64,000 bases of DNA from CAVVEQ01 sp963747315 (GTDB taxonomy: Bacteria > Chloroflexota > Anaerolineae > Anaerolineales > Anaerolineaceae). How positions within the stretch are numbered: the stretch's first letter is position 1; every line of letters starts with the position of its first letter. Of the stretch, positions 8,182-19,034 are shown piece after piece. Made by a program: the position numbers and the translations under genes. The stretch is from positions 1 to 64,000 of the forward strand of contig CAVVEQ010000010.1 in the NCBI GenBank assembly GCA_963747315.1, read 5' to 3'. The notes beneath the pieces are model-generated. The model made no database searches and was not told the origin of the DNA. It worked only from the letters and a program-made list of their open reading frames with translations.

Positions 8182-9267
8182 ATGACCTCGCATCGCACCG
8201 TTCCGCTCCGAAGATCCTTCACAGCCATTTCGCTGTGGGTGCTTGCCTTACCCTTTCTGTTTGGCTGCGTCCCCCAGGTCCCTCAAGCAGAGGTTGCCCC
8301 GGAACCTGCCGCCCAAGCAGCAGATCAGCCTACGATCCAGGTCTGGTTTACCGATCCCGAAAACACCCGCACGGGGGAGGAACCCCTGGAGGTGATACTC
8401 AGCAGCATTAACTCTGCACAGGATTCAATCGATCTCGCCATCTATAACCTCACCGACCCGCGTGTTGCCCAGGCGCTGATCCGCGCCTTGAAGAACGGCG
8501 TGCGGGTGCGGATAGTGATGGAAAGCGATAACCTGGGGAAGGAGAATCCCCGCCGCCTCGCTGCCGCCGGGATCCCGATCCGCGGGGATGGCCAGGGCAG
8601 CCTGATGCACAACAAGTTCATGATCGTTGATGGGGAGGTGCTGCTCACCGGCTCAGCCAACTTCACCGAAAATGGACTGGGCTCGGATAACAATTTCCTT
8701 GTGCGGGTGGAGGACCCTCGCCTGTCCGGGGTTTACTTGGATGAATTCAACAGCATGTTCGAGGACGGGAAATTCGGCGCAGCGGACCTTCAGCCCACAA
8801 GCATCACCAGTTATGATGTCGATGGAAGCATTTTGGAGGTATTTTTCTCCCCGGAGGATGCTGTTCAGCAAAGGCTGCTCACCCTGGCAGGCGAAGCGGA
8901 TTCGAGCATTCATTTCCTGGCCTACACATTCACCCTGGATGAGCTCGGGCAGCTACTGGTCGATAAACATCGCGCCGGGGTGGAGGTTGGCGGCGTCTTC
9001 GAAGGCGAAATGCTGCCCGGCAGCACCGGCACGGAATACGACCGCTTCCGGCGCGCGGGGATGGATATCCGCCTGGACGGCAACCCGAACCTGATGCACG
9101 AAAAACTGATGATCATCGATGGGGAGATCTTGGTGGTCGGTTCCTACAACTTCACCCGGGCAGCAAATGAACGGAATGACGAAAACCTACTGGTGATCCG
9201 GGATGCAACTGTAGCCCGTCGTTTTGAGCAGGAGTATATAAGGGTTTTCGATGCGGCACAGCCCTGA
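8182..9267 (+). CDS. Phospholipase D-like lipoprotein with two HKD motifs
   Basis: The N-terminus is a lipoprotein signal: a basic start, a hydrophobic stretch and the lipobox LFGC with Cys at residue 29. Two PLD repeats follow, each with HxKxxxxD and the downstream GSxNFT: HNKFMIVDGEVLLTGSANFT and HEKLMIIDGEILVVGSYNFT. The pair forms one active site for phosphodiester cleavage or transfer, as in the PLD-like nucleases and cardiolipin synthases. Length (361 aa), single lipid anchor and lack of membrane helices argue for an extracytoplasmic hydrolase or nuclease rather than a cardiolipin synthase. The gene stands alone with its own extended -10 promoter. Confidence 0.85.
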   Translation: MTSHRTVPLRRSFTAISLWVLALPFLFGCVPQVPQAEVAPEPAAQAADQPTIQVWFTDPENTRTGEEPLEVILSSINSAQDSIDLAIYNLTDPRVAQALIRALKNGVRVRIVMESDNLGKENPRRLAAAGIPIRGDGQGSLMHNKFMIVDGEVLLTGSANFTENGLGSDNNFLVRVEDPRLSGVYLDEFNSMFEDGKFGAADLQPTSITSYDVDGSILEVFFSPEDAVQQRLLTLAGEADSSIHFLAYTFTLDELGQLLVDKHRAGVEVGGVFEGEMLPGSTGTEYDRFRRAGMDIRLDGNPNLMHEKLMIIDGEILVVGSYNFTRAANERNDENLLVIRDATVARRFEQEYIRVFDAAQP

Positions 9268-9306
9268 ATAATACCAACTACCATTTCCCGCAAGCTCACG
9301 TGATCA

Positions 9307-10005
9307 TCATTGACAGGTGAACGAGAAATCCATCGAATTGCTTTTCAACCCGGCCCAATCATAGAGCGTCGCCCGCAGTGTGACGGTCTGCGACCCTTTG
9401 CACCAGATAAATAACTTGATGGTGCCCCCGTAGTTATTGCCATCGATGATATACCCAGTTGGATCGTAATCCGCGCCGCCGAATTCCGTGGCTCTGATCA
9501 CCTCGATCGTCAGGCGGTTGATATCCCCGTTATCATCGGCGAAAGATAATTCTCCGTTGGAAGTTGTTCCGTCACCCGGGATTGTTGCCGGGAATTCGAT
9601 ATCCAGGATGATCGGCCTGCTGGGAGTGCTGGATGGCGTCCTTGCCATGTCCTTAGCGTATTCCTCAGCGCTCCAGGTCCACATCATTTCCGCATGCTTC
9701 GTGGAAGCCGCATGGGTCTTTGCAGAATTAGTTAAACGTCTTACCGCATCCGAAGTTATAACATCATAAAGTAACTGCGCATGTTGGGTCTGCTCATATT
9801 CTTTTTCCCTGGTTTTCAGAGCATCCACTGTCATCTGGGCGTCATTCGTTTGTTGCTGAATCACAGCCTGGGTGGCTTCGCGAACCGCGTCCATATCCGC
9901 GGTAAGCAATTCCCACAACGCGCAGTTTATCGTCAGGAACGCGGAAAAAAGAATCGCAAAGAGCGTCGCTGCACTCTTCATCCTGGTTTTTTGCATCTGG
10001 TCCAT
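9307..10005 (-). CDS. Secreted or membrane-anchored protein of unknown function
   Basis: I choose ATG 10005 (MDQMQKTRMKSAATLFAIL) because GGGAGGTTGAGG precedes it. The 232-residue protein has one N-terminal membrane segment (about residues 10-30) that may be an anchor or uncleaved signal, a helical coiled-coil-like region rich in Gln, Ala, Asp (about 35-110), then a beta-rich C-terminal domain beginning at PSRPIILDIEFPATIPGDGT with Gly/Asn/Asp loops and two Cys (WCKG and FTCQ at the end). I do not recognise the family. The C-terminal part could be a small beta-sandwich. It is convergent with the PLD-like gene. Confidence 0.65.
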   Translation of the reverse strand: MDQMQKTRMKSAATLFAILFSAFLTINCALWELLTADMDAVREATQAVIQQQTNDAQMTVDALKTREKEYEQTQHAQLLYDVITSDAVRRLTNSAKTHAASTKHAEMMWTWSAEEYAKDMARTPSSTPSRPIILDIEFPATIPGDGTTSNGELSFADDNGDINRLTIEVIRATEFGGADYDPTGYIIDGNNYGGTIKLFIWCKGSQTVTLRATLYDWAGLKSNSMDFSFTCQ

Positions 10006-10170
10006 CCTCAACCTCCCTTTCCCACCACGGCTGATTGATTTTCCCCCTTCCACAATTTATATTATAGGAACACTCCCCCCTGGTTACAAGTCCTATTCCC
10101 GCTGGATTCAACTTGGATTAAAATTAGTCATATTCCATTCCAATTTTCGAAAACCCAACTCGGATCGCCC

Positions 10171-11629
10171 ATGACCTCCTTTTTTATCATTCTATTCGTC
10201 ATCATCCTTTTTTTGATCGCATTCATCCTTTTTCGCACCCTTCTCTTTCGTGTGCGAATGCCCTCAAGGGAACCGGTCACACTGGAGGAATTCTATCCAA
10301 ATCCGCTCGCCGAGGTTCTTTCCGCTGCCATCCGCTGCAAGACAATATCAGATCACGACCATAATAAAGTTGACCCACATCCCTTCCTGCAGCTCAAGCT
10401 GGAACTGGAAAAAAGCTTCCCCCGCGTGCACCGCACCCTGGAGCGCATCGATTTGGGCACCCCCAGCCTCCTGTTCCACTGGCGCGGTGCTCAACCCGAA
10501 CTCAAACCGGTCGTCCTCACCGGTCACCTGGATGTGGTCGCGGTGGATCCTTCCACCGAATCCCAATGGCAGCACCCGCCCTTCAGTGGAGAGATTTCCG
10601 ATAGTTTTGTCTGGGGGCGCGGAGCGGTGGATTGCAAGGGCACGGTAGTTTCCATCCTCCAGGCGGTGGAACACCTGATCGGGAACGGCTTCAAGCCGGC
10701 ACGCTCCATTTATTTAGCCTTTGGTCATGATGAAGAAACCTCGGGAACCCATGGCGCACCGCGCATCGCCGCCTGGATGAAATCGCAGGGCATTCACCCG
10801 GAGTTCGTCCTGGATGAAGGCACCGCGGTGGTCACTGGCTATTTACCGGGGGTGAGATCCCGCCGGTTTGATCGGTATCGCCGAGAAGGGCTACCTCACC
10901 CTGAGATAAGCAGCCAGGCCAAGGGAGGGCATTCCGCCATGCCGCCTTCCAGCACGGCCATCGGCTCCCTGGCGGCAGCCATCACCCGGCTGGAGAAAAA
11001 ACCTTTCCCAGCTCATCCGCAGGAATTACGCGAACTGTTCCAAAGGTTGGGGTCAAACGCCCCATTCCTCTACCAGCTGGTCTTTGCCAATCTCTGGTTG
11101 TTTGCCCCCCTGGCTGCCCGCGTGATCGGACGCATCCCGGAAGCCAACGCTTCCATACGCCACCACCTGCGCCGCCACGGTCATTTCTGGTGGTGTGCAG
11201 GAAAACGCCCTTCCGCAAACGGCCTCCGCGCTGCTCAACTTGCGCCTATTTCCGGGGGATTCAGTCGCCTTCGCCTGCGAACGTGTCCGTAAGGTGACCG
11301 CCGATCCTTCCATCCAGCTCCATGCGCTGGAAGGGCGGGCATTGGAAGCCACCAGTGAATCCCCCTCCTCGTCGGAAGCCTACCGCGCCATTGAAAGGAT
11401 CGCCGCGGGGATCTTTGGCGAAATCCCTTTTGTGCCGGTGCTGATCTCCGGGATGACCGACGCCCGTTTCTACACCCTGATTTCTGATGATGTGTACCGC
11501 TTCACCCCCCTGCGGATGAATCCGGAAGACATGGCTGGTGTCCACGGCGTGAACGAGCGCATTGCTGTGGAAGGCTTGGTGGAAATGGCGCGTTTTTATT
11601 ACGCCCTGCTGCAGGACCAGGCGAATTGA
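10171..11629 (+). CDS. M20 family membrane-anchored metallopeptidase, three indels
   Basis: The protein starts with a membrane anchor (FFIILFVIILFLIAFILF) and continues with M20 motifs: VVLTGHLDVVAVD (metal-binding His and Asp), WGRGAVDCKGTVVS, and FGHDEETSGTHGA (catalytic Glu-Glu). The lid domain carries ISSQAKGGHSAMPP. Frame is lost near 10870, 10905 and 11190; restoring one base at each gives PVLIGIAEKGYLTLEI and the C-terminal part with GMTDARFYTLISDDVYRF. The anchored form resembles carboxypeptidase S-type M20 enzymes, which hydrolyse peptides or N-acyl amino acids with two zinc ions. The indels lie in otherwise conserved coding sequence, so they are probably assembly errors. Confidence 0.8.
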
Positions 11630-11639
11630 CCGTTCGTGG

Positions 11640-12649
11640 TCATTTTTCGATCAACAACCGCACCACAAACCGGTCTACTGCTCCGAAACGGTACTTATAA
11701 TCCTCATTTCCCCGCATAAAATCGAACTCAGTGCGGCCTGCTTCGATCGCGTTCCGGATCAGGTTCGCCAGCAGCACCCAGCCTGGGGAATATTCCGCGA
11801 ATTTCCAATCCAGTCCGGAGTTATAGATCCAAAGCTTATCCAGGTAGTCGAAACTCAGGTATCCGGCAGCTTTTTCCCCCTTCACCTCCAGGAAAGCCAG
11901 CTGCAGGCAGCCAGCATCGAAAGCGCAGCGCACCGTCTGCTGCATGTGCGCGTGCATCGCGGGGGTTAGAAATTTGGCTTTATCCTCATCATTGGCCATC
12001 AACTTCATGAATGCCACCAATTCAGATTCCAGCGCTTCTCCATCTTCAACGATATGCCATCGCACCGCATCCCCAGCTTCTTCCGCCCGGCGAAGCTTGC
12101 GGCGGATCTCGTGACGCTGTTTCTTATCGATGCCGGATAAGTAGGTTTCCCAATCCGCTGGTAGGGGGATATACGGCGAATGCTGCAAATGGGTGGTTTC
12201 CTGTTAAACCCTTTTCCCATGACAATTTGCTTGAGTGCAGCCAGAACGGGGGACTCCTCCAAAATATTATAGAGATCTAGGGCTTCCCATTCTAGGGGGA
12301 AGGAATTCACCAGAAATTCCAGTAATCCGCTCAGGAAATCCTGCAAATCTTTTTGTCGCACGATGAAATCCAGGTAATCCGAGATCTCGATGCTTCCCAA
12401 AAGGAGCAGGCACTTTTTACCCTCCCATTCTGCCTTGAAAAAAGGTGCAACCCCCGCCAAACCGTTTTCATCTTCCGCGGTGATGATCGCCAGCTCTGCC
12501 TGCGGCCATTCCCCCCCGCCGCGCGTCTGCCACCACGTATCCAGGTATTCATATCTTAAAAATGGCACATGTTGAAAGCTCTCTTCCAACAGCGCGTTCC
12601 AGTTGTTCTTTAAATTAGCCGGGAATTCCCGGTGCAGTGTATATTTCAA
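11640..12649 (-). CDS. BioF2/FemAB-like GNAT acetyltransferase, one frameshift near 12185
   Basis: Translation appears to begin at a TTG (12649). The N-terminal half has a HVPFLRYEYLDTWW block typical of FemAB-type and BioF2-like (Acetyltransf_6) proteins, then FFKAEWEGKKCLLLLGS and DYLDFI. The C-terminal half carries RHEIRRKLRRAEE and a GNAT-like end, AFLEVKGEKAAGYLSFDY and YSPGWVLLANLIRNAIEAG, then FDFMRGNEDYKYRF. A missing A at about 12185 breaks the frame. Such proteins modify cell-wall or exopolysaccharide precursors using acyl-CoA or aminoacyl donors; the substrate is unknown. It follows the response regulator by 25 bases on the same strand and may be part of that transcript. Confidence 0.75.
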
Positions 12650-12674
12650 TTCATTCTCTCAGGGTGAATTAAGA

Positions 12675-13367
12675 CTAGGATTCTTCCTGCTCCAGCCGGT
12701 ACCCGTACCCGCGCACGGTGACCACCCGGGTTGGATTAGAAGGATCGGGTTCAATCTTCTTGCGCAGCAGCCAGATATAGCGCCGCACGGCGGTGCTTTC
12801 TTCCTGCCGGTTCGCCCCCCACATCTCCTGGATCAACTCCTCCTCCGAAACAGCCTTCCCCTTTCGGCGGGTAAGCACCTCCAGCAGGCGGAATTCAGTG
12901 GGGGTCAGCGCCAGCAGGTTCCCATCGGAAGTGACCTCGTGTTTATCCAGGTCCACCACCAGCGACCCGCAGCGCAGGATATTCTCCCCTTCTCCCCGTT
13001 GCTGTCGGGAGCGGGCGAGCACAGCCTGGATGCGTGCGGCCAGCTCTGCAAAGGAGAACGGCTTTGTGATGTAATCATCCACACCCAGGCGAAAGCCGCG
13101 CAATTTATCCGCTTCGGTCGTCTTGCCCGTGAGCAGAATGATCGGGATATCGCACATCTCGCGCAACCGCGCGCAGACCTCCCAACCATCCATACCAGGC
13201 ATCATCACATCCAGCACCGCCAGTGCCGGGTGTGCGCCGTAAGCCAGGCGGACCGCTTCCTGCCCGGACTTTGCGGTAAGTATCTCGTAAGGGTGATCCT
13301 GAAAATACTCCGCCAGGAATTTCAGCAGAGTGGGATCGTCGTCGACGAAAAGGATCCTAGCCTTCAT
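12675..13367 (-). CDS. OmpR/PhoB family response regulator
   Basis: The receiver domain (residues 1-120) has the acidic pair FVDDD, the phosphoacceptor Asp in LAVLDVMMPGMDGWE, the switch Thr in ILLTGKT and the Lys in ITKPFSFAEL. The C-terminal winged helix carries LTPTEFRLLEVLTRRKGKAV and RRYIWLLRKKIEPDPSNP, ending with VRGYGYRLE, the full OmpR DNA-binding signature. It is 230 residues, a normal length. Its ATG overlaps the end of the kinase gene by eleven bases, so the two are translationally coupled. Its targets cannot be inferred directly, although the upstream membrane protease and pilus-like genes on the same strand are candidates. Confidence 0.95.
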   Translation of the reverse strand: MKARILFVDDDPTLLKFLAEYFQDHPYEILTAKSGQEAVRLAYGAHPALAVLDVMMPGMDGWEVCARLREMCDIPIILLTGKTTEADKLRGFRLGVDDYITKPFSFAELAARIQAVLARSRQQRGEGENILRCGSLVVDLDKHEVTSDGNLLALTPTEFRLLEVLTRRKGKAVSEEELIQEMWGANRQEESTAVRRYIWLLRKKIEPDPSNPTRVVTVRGYGYRLEQEES

Positions 13368-15562
13368 CTTTGTTCATTTCCGATTCCGCCAGGGGCAGCC
13401 AGCAGGTGAATTGCGCGCCTGCATCCGGCAGGTTGTAAACTTCAATGCTGCCCTCCATCGCCTCGAGCAGCCTTTTTACGATATACAATCCCATGCCGTG
13501 CCCGTAGACCTCGCGATCATCCTCGGTATTGTACCTGTAAAAACGGTCGAAGAGGTAGCCAAAGGCGCCTTCCGGGATGCCCGCGCCTTGATCGGCAACA
13601 GCGAACCAACCCCGCGCTCCCTTGCTCCCCGACGATACCGTGATCTGGCCGGTTGGGGCATATTTGAGGGCGTTATCCAGCAAATGAAAGAGGATGCTGT
13701 TCAACGCGTTCTCATCAGCCAGTACCTCCGGGGTCGGGTGCGGGATCTTCCATTCGACCCTGCCCGTGTCCCCCAGGTGGGTCATCTGGCGCTGGATGGT
13801 GGCAGCCACCCGCGAGATCGGCAGCGGGGCGATCGTCAGCGGCATCCTGCCTGCATCCAGCGCTGAAATATCCAGAATGGTTTCCACAAAGCGGGTCAGG
13901 CGGTTGATCTCGACCGATACCAGCTCCAGCGAATTCCTGGTCTGCGCTGGCAGCTTATTCCCTTGTTTCAGACACCAGTTCGATTCCGCCGTTGATGTTG
14001 GTCAGCGGCGCACGTAGTTCGTGCGAAACCAAGGAGACAAAGTCGGATTTCAACTGGTCCAGCTTCTGCAACTCGCGGTTTTGTTTTTCCAGCCTGCTCA
14101 AGGCAACACTAAGGTTCGCAGTCTCTTCGGCAACCTTTTCCGCCAACTGCTGATTCATCTTTTCCAATTCATCGTGCGCATTGGCGATCTGCTCGTACGC
14201 CAGGCGCAGGTCTTGCTGCTGTTTTTTTAGTTCGCGAAGATCGTGGGCAGTGCCAGCCAGGCTCAGCCTCTCGTCTCCCCCCGGCTGAATGGGCTGCAGC
14301 GAAAGGCTCACCGGAATTCGTTCCCCGCTCCGCGCGAGCAATTCCTTCTCGCCGGACCAGCCCTCCTTGCGCACCTGAGAAAATGGCGGAAGCGGACTCT
14401 CTTCATCCAGCAGCCGCTGCAGCCGGGTCCCCAGGGCATCGGTTGCCTGGTCGTATCCGCTGATACGCAGAAACGCCGGGTTCACCATCCGCAATTTGCC
14501 ATCACGGTCGCAGACGAATGCCGGCTCGGAGATGCTGTTCACCAGGCTGGCGTATTGGATGAATTGCTGCTCCCCCGTGCTGATCCCCTGCCGGATGATC
14601 AACCCGATCCCAAGGATCACTGTCACCCATAACCCGAGCGAATTCGTCGCCCCGCTGAACTGCCAGAAGAAAAGTGAATACCATCCCAGCAGAACCACCA
14701 GCAAGACCGGCAGCAGTTTTTGAAACCGCGCGAGGGGCGGGTGCTGTCTTTGCGCTGACTCGGCGCGTTGCCCGCGAAGCATGAACCACCCTGCCAGCAC
14801 GAAACAGCCATCACCCAGTATCCAGCCCAGATCGACCAGGCTGCCGGGTTGGAAACCCTGGGTGGTGACGAGGTACACGAAGTACAGGTCGCTTAAGGAA
14901 AAGACAAACAGCCCTGCAAGGATCCAGAAATAGGACGGGTGTGCAACATGCGTGTCGCTGAGGAGGAACAGGTCCAGCACCATCACCAAAAGGGTCAGGT
15001 CCAGCAGCGGTAGGAGCAGCGAACCCCAATTCTGAAGGGGTAAACCTTTGCCACTGCTATTGAGCGGTTCAAACACAACCAGCCAAGCCATCACCACCAC
15101 CGCGGTCGTGGTGATGAAAGTATCCATCAGAAGCATCGCCCTGCTGGTCGTTGCGCGCTGGGTTCTCGGGTAAAGAAGGACCCCCACAGCCAGGATTACG
15201 GTGCCGGCTTGAAATAACCAGGTTCCCACCTCAGCGGGAATGTTGATCCCTGGAAATGCCGGGCTTAAAAAGAGCCTGGTCAGGTCCCCGGCGGTGCCAG
15301 CAAGCAGCCCGATGGCTATCCAGGTCCAGGCCTTGTGCAGCAAGCCGCCGGTCTCCAATCGGGTCACCCGCCATGCCTGCCAGGCAGCCACCCCGCCGGT
15401 GAAAACCAGCATCAGGCTGCCGGCATAGGCGCGCTCAAAGGCATCCCCCCCGCCCCACAGCAGCCAGGCGAAATAAAGCCCCAGGAAGGCTCCAGCGGCA
15501 AGCAGAACCTGCCTCACAGAACCATCAGGTTGCCCCATCCCGGCAGGCACCCTCCTGCTCAT
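13357..15562 (-). CDS. Membrane histidine kinase with PAS domain, frameshift near 13960
   Basis: The N-terminal ~330 residues contain about nine membrane helices, a 7TM-like sensor. A PAS domain follows (VNSISEPAFVCDRDGKLRMV), then a coiled coil (residues about 430-500), the HisKA box SHELRAPLTNINGGIEL, and, after a one-base loss at about 13960, the ATPase domain: NALNSILFHLLDNALKYAP (N box), VADQGAGIPEG (G1) and GHGMGLYIVKRL (G2). Restoring one base joins ELVSETKQGNKL to the rest without any gap, so an assembly error is likely. The start at 15562 has GGAGCGAAGAAG upstream. It pairs with the response regulator it overlaps. Confidence 0.9.
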
Positions 15563-15583
15563 CTTCTTCGCTCCAGATCGCTT

Positions 15584-16499
15584 TCAGAATACGTGCGCAT
15601 TGAATAAACCCAGGATAACCAGGTTGCATACCGCGTGCGCGCAAATGGAGGCTTCCAGCCGGGTTCGCCTGCGCAGCAGCGCCAGGCCGAGTCCGACCAG
15701 CAAACCCGGCAGCACCAGGTTCAAGCGGAAAGTAAGCAGGGCAAAAAGCAGGGAGGAAAGGAAGACCGCCCCGGTTCCACCCAGGCGGGAATCCAACCAG
15801 TCGAAAAGGATTCCCCGGAAGTACTGCTCCCCTGCCCAGGGCAGCAGGCTGATGGAAAAAACAAGGAACACTGCCCCCGCGACCGGCATCGCCCCTGCGC
15901 TCCCGGCGTTGATCGCCTGTAGAGAGGGGAACAGGGTCGATTCTATGGAAATAATGAAGATGGCACCCAGTCCCAGTCCCAACCCTGCCAGGAAGGCCGT
16001 CGCTGTTTCTTCGCGACGCAGGGTAAATGCCTTGCGCGGGTCCAGCTTTTTCACTCGCAGCAGGAACCAGGCGAGCATCAGTACCTGCCAGATAAGGAGA
16101 ACGGGCAGGCGATGCGTCAGCAGCAAACCAAACCGGGCCAGCGCAGGCCAGGCATCTGCCGCTGTCACCGTGAAAGCCAGGCACATCAGAAGGAAATAGA
16201 CAGCCGGGAGGATATATGCCCAGATGGCGATGAGGAGCGGTGAATCCCAGCGCCAGCCCCTGGCCCGGGCAAGGAAATCTCCCACCAGCGCCAGCGCGAA
16301 AAGCAGAAGGCCAAAGGCAAGCGTTATCAACGCCATCACCTTGGTGGTTTCCGATAAGGTTTGCGCTCCGCACCACCGCGTTAAGCACGAGGAATAGGAG
16401 CGCGAAGAATATCCCCCCCGCCAGCAGGGATGCGAAAGTGGCTCGCCTTGCAGTGCGAGCCACTCTTGTCGTTTCAGCTTCCTTCGAAGTTTCGGTCAT
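15584..16499 (-). CDS. CPBP-type intramembrane protease, frameshift near 16370
   Basis: The N-terminus (MTETSKEAETTRVARTARRA, then a membrane helix) reads in one frame from 16499; after a shift around 16370 the rest follows as QTLSETTKVMALITLAFG. The protein has about eight membrane segments and the CPBP motifs: LPWAGEQYFRGILFDWL (a Glu-x-x-x-Arg motif where the usual second Glu is Gln) and a late ASICAHAVCNLVILG His motif. CPBP proteins are glutamic intramembrane proteases; some process prenylated proteins, others act in signalling or bacteriocin immunity. It lies ten bases after the TadE/TPT gene and 22 before the kinase, so it may be in one transcript with both. Confidence 0.75.
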
Positions 16500-16509
16500 C
16501 CGCCCGGAA

Positions 16510-19029
16510 TCATGGCGTCTGCGTGCGGGTTGGCGTGTTGGTCTTGCATCCGCCAAGTTCAATTGGGGTCTGGCAGATGATGATCTGGGTCCTGGTGGGC
16601 GTCAGGGTGTTCGTCGGGGATGCCGTCGGTGTGCGGGTGATCGTCGGCGTCAGGGTTGTCGTCGTGGTCAACGTGGGTGTGATCGTCCGCGTGTTCGTCC
16701 GCGTGGGTGTGATCGTGCGGGTCGGTGTGATCGTCCGCGTCAGCGTAATGGTCGGGGTAAGGGTACGAGTATTGGTCACAGTAGGTGTAAATGGTGATTG
16801 TTGGGGTAGAGGTGATCGTCACCGTCGGGGTAATCGTCCGGGTGGGAGTATTGGTCGGGTGCGAGTGACAGTCGGTGTGCGCGTGATCGTCCGCGTCAGG
16901 GTGATCGTCGGTGTTTGCGTAATGGTCGGCGTGTTGGTGCGCGTGCGGGTCACCGTGGGCGTGTTGGTGTTGGTCGGGGTGCGCGTGATCGTCGGCGTCT
17001 GCGTGATCGTTGGTGTCAGCGTCACCGTCCGGGTTCTGGTCGGGGTGCGTGTTCTTGTTGGGGTTCTGGTAACCGTGCGGGTGCGGGTGACCGTTGGCGT
17101 CACCGTCCGGGTGACCGTGCTGGTGGAGGTGGGGGTTGGCGCCATGATGCTGAATGTATCCACGATAACGCTGGATTTCGCGCGGTTATCCGCGTTACGC
17201 GCCAGTACCACCAGGGTGTAATCGCCGTCGACGATCAATCCAGCGTTCGCGCTTCCCTGCAGCCAGCGGTCCGCCCAGGGGGTGCGGCTGTTGCAGCTGC
17301 CGCCAAAGATGCAGAACTGGCTGGACGTGTCGGAGGACCAGTGCACCAGGTATCCGTCCGAATCATAGACATAGAAGTACACGTAATCCATGGGCATGGT
17401 GTCGGTGCCGCTGATGATCGCCCGGATCCAGAAGCCGCCAGAGATGGGCGAGGAACTGGAATATTGCAGGGTGATCTCCGGTCCCGCACGGCCTGTCATG
17501 GACATGGAACAGGTCCTGGCAGTCTCTTCCTCGAAACCGATCTTGTAGACCAACCCGCCGGTGAAATCGCTCGGCCAATAGTAGCCCTGCGCTTCGACGG
17601 GTTGCGGAGGCGTGACGGAGAGTGCCAGGGTCGGGTTTGCTCCGACGAATGGATACTGCCGGAAGTTCGGGGTCTCCCAGAAGGTGAACGGGGTGGCATA
17701 CACCCACTTGAACCAACCGGATTGCCCCGGGTAGACCCGGTACTGCGGCGTGGGGAAGATGTGCGAGAACGGGTAGGTGCTGGTGTTGGCAGGGTCATAG
17801 AGCTTGTTCGCGTTGGCTTCCCAGGCGTAATAATCGAAGATGTGCCCGGATTGCGGGTCCTGGAAAACGGAATGCCAGCCGTCATTGTAGGTCATCCCCG
17901 ATGCCCCCAGCCAGACGCTGTTGACCGGGTCAACATTGCGCATGTAGGCTTCCAGCGAGTTGCCGCCGTTTTGAATTGCCAGAAGTTCGCCCGGGTCACC
18001 GGTCATGGCCTCCGTATCGTTCACAAAGGTCAGGCAGTCCGGTGTGGTGGTGGGCGTGGCCGTCATCGTGGAGGTGGCGGTCGGCGTCAGCGTTTCGGTG
18101 GGGGTCATGGTCGCCGGCGGCGGGGTAAAGGTCCAGGTGGGCAGGAAGGCCATCCCGCCGGTGAGACCGGTGACGCGCGAGGTGCGGAATTTTTCGACGA
18201 TCCCCTCGCGCATGGCAGTCAGGCGCAGGGTCGGCCACCAGGTGGAAAGGAAGGGGGTGATCAGGTTATGGCGATAGGTGAGCGTGACGCGCACCCGGTC
18301 GCCAGGGCCGCCGGCATCATCCACCGCGCGCACCAGGTTGAAGGTGCCAATTTCCACCATTTCGCAGTGCTGCGGGAAGAGGAAATCGTTGGGATTTGCT
18401 CCACCGGGATGGGATTAAAGAAGAAGTTGTTGGGATTCAACCCGAATAGCACACCCTGGTCCTGGATGATGCGGTTGGAGCAGGTGGTCACGTTGAAGAA
18501 GCCGGGTTCGCTGGGGTTTCCGCGGTGGTCCTGGTGGAAAACGCCATCATCCAGGGTCGTATGGGCGGCAGTCAGGAAATCTTCATAGTTTCCGGAAATA
18601 GGCATCGTCCAGGTTATATGCGATCCCGGTAGCCCCTTGAAGGGAGACATCCCGGATGGTCAGCAGGCGGGCATAGTCCTGCAGCGGAACGGAGAGGTCA
18701 TCGATCTGGTTGCCGACTGCATCCTCGATGACGCAATCGTCGCTGCCATCGGTTTCCTCAGCCACGGTCAGGCCAAGGTCGGCGGTCATTGCGCCAACGG
18801 CGGCTGGGCAATACTGCGAGTCGTAATTCCCGGTTATCGCATAACGCACACCAAACCTCGCCCCGTTCTCGATCGCCAGCCAGGCCTGCAGGATGCGCCC
18901 GAACTCGATGATCCCAAATACCAGCAGCAGGAGGATGGGCAGCGCGATGGCAAATTCCACCATCGATTGCCCCGGGCTCCTGCGCAGGTGATCTTTAAAC
19001 CTTGTGAGTGGGTGAATTTTTTGGTTCAT
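16510..19029 (-). CDS. TadE-like protein with long secreted domain and Thr-Pro repeat tail, three indels
   Basis: The N-terminus has the TadE signature: a basic stretch, then SPGQSMVEFAIALPILLLLV with the conserved Glu five residues into the hydrophobic segment. A large extracytoplasmic region follows, including a TPT-rich linker (TFTPPPATMTPTETLTPTAT), a domain with several Trp and Tyr (MTYNDGWHSVFQDPQSGH) and a beta-rich domain ending DNRAKSSVIVDTFSIMAP. The tail (16510-17150) is over 200 residues of T-x-T and P-T repeats, ending with a short Cys-containing stretch. Frames change near 18610, 18395 and 16810. TadE proteins are pseudopilins or anchors of Tad pili; this one is much larger than usual and may be a surface protein. 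Restored length is about 835 residues. Confidence 0.75.
16540..17150. repeat. Low-complexity Thr-Pro codon repeat tract
   Basis: On the minus strand the sequence is a degenerate hexamer run alternating ACN and CCN/CGN codons, giving TPT, TRT, TIT and TVT steps. It is the C-terminal tail of the TadE-like protein, not an independent element. Its repetitive nature makes it prone to assembly length errors; one frame change sits near 16810. Confidence 0.8.
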
Positions 19030-19034
19030 GGCGT

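Noticed and set aside
16540..17150. CRISPR-like or microsatellite array
   Set aside because: The repeat follows codon steps of an open frame (Thr-Pro linker) and has no spacer structure; it is protein-coding low complexity.
16915..18588. A 557-codon plus-strand frame opposite the TadE/TPT gene, rich in Val, Gly and Arg
   Set aside because: The VRV/VGV pattern is the complement of the Thr-Pro repeat codons. The minus strand has the TadE signal and domains.
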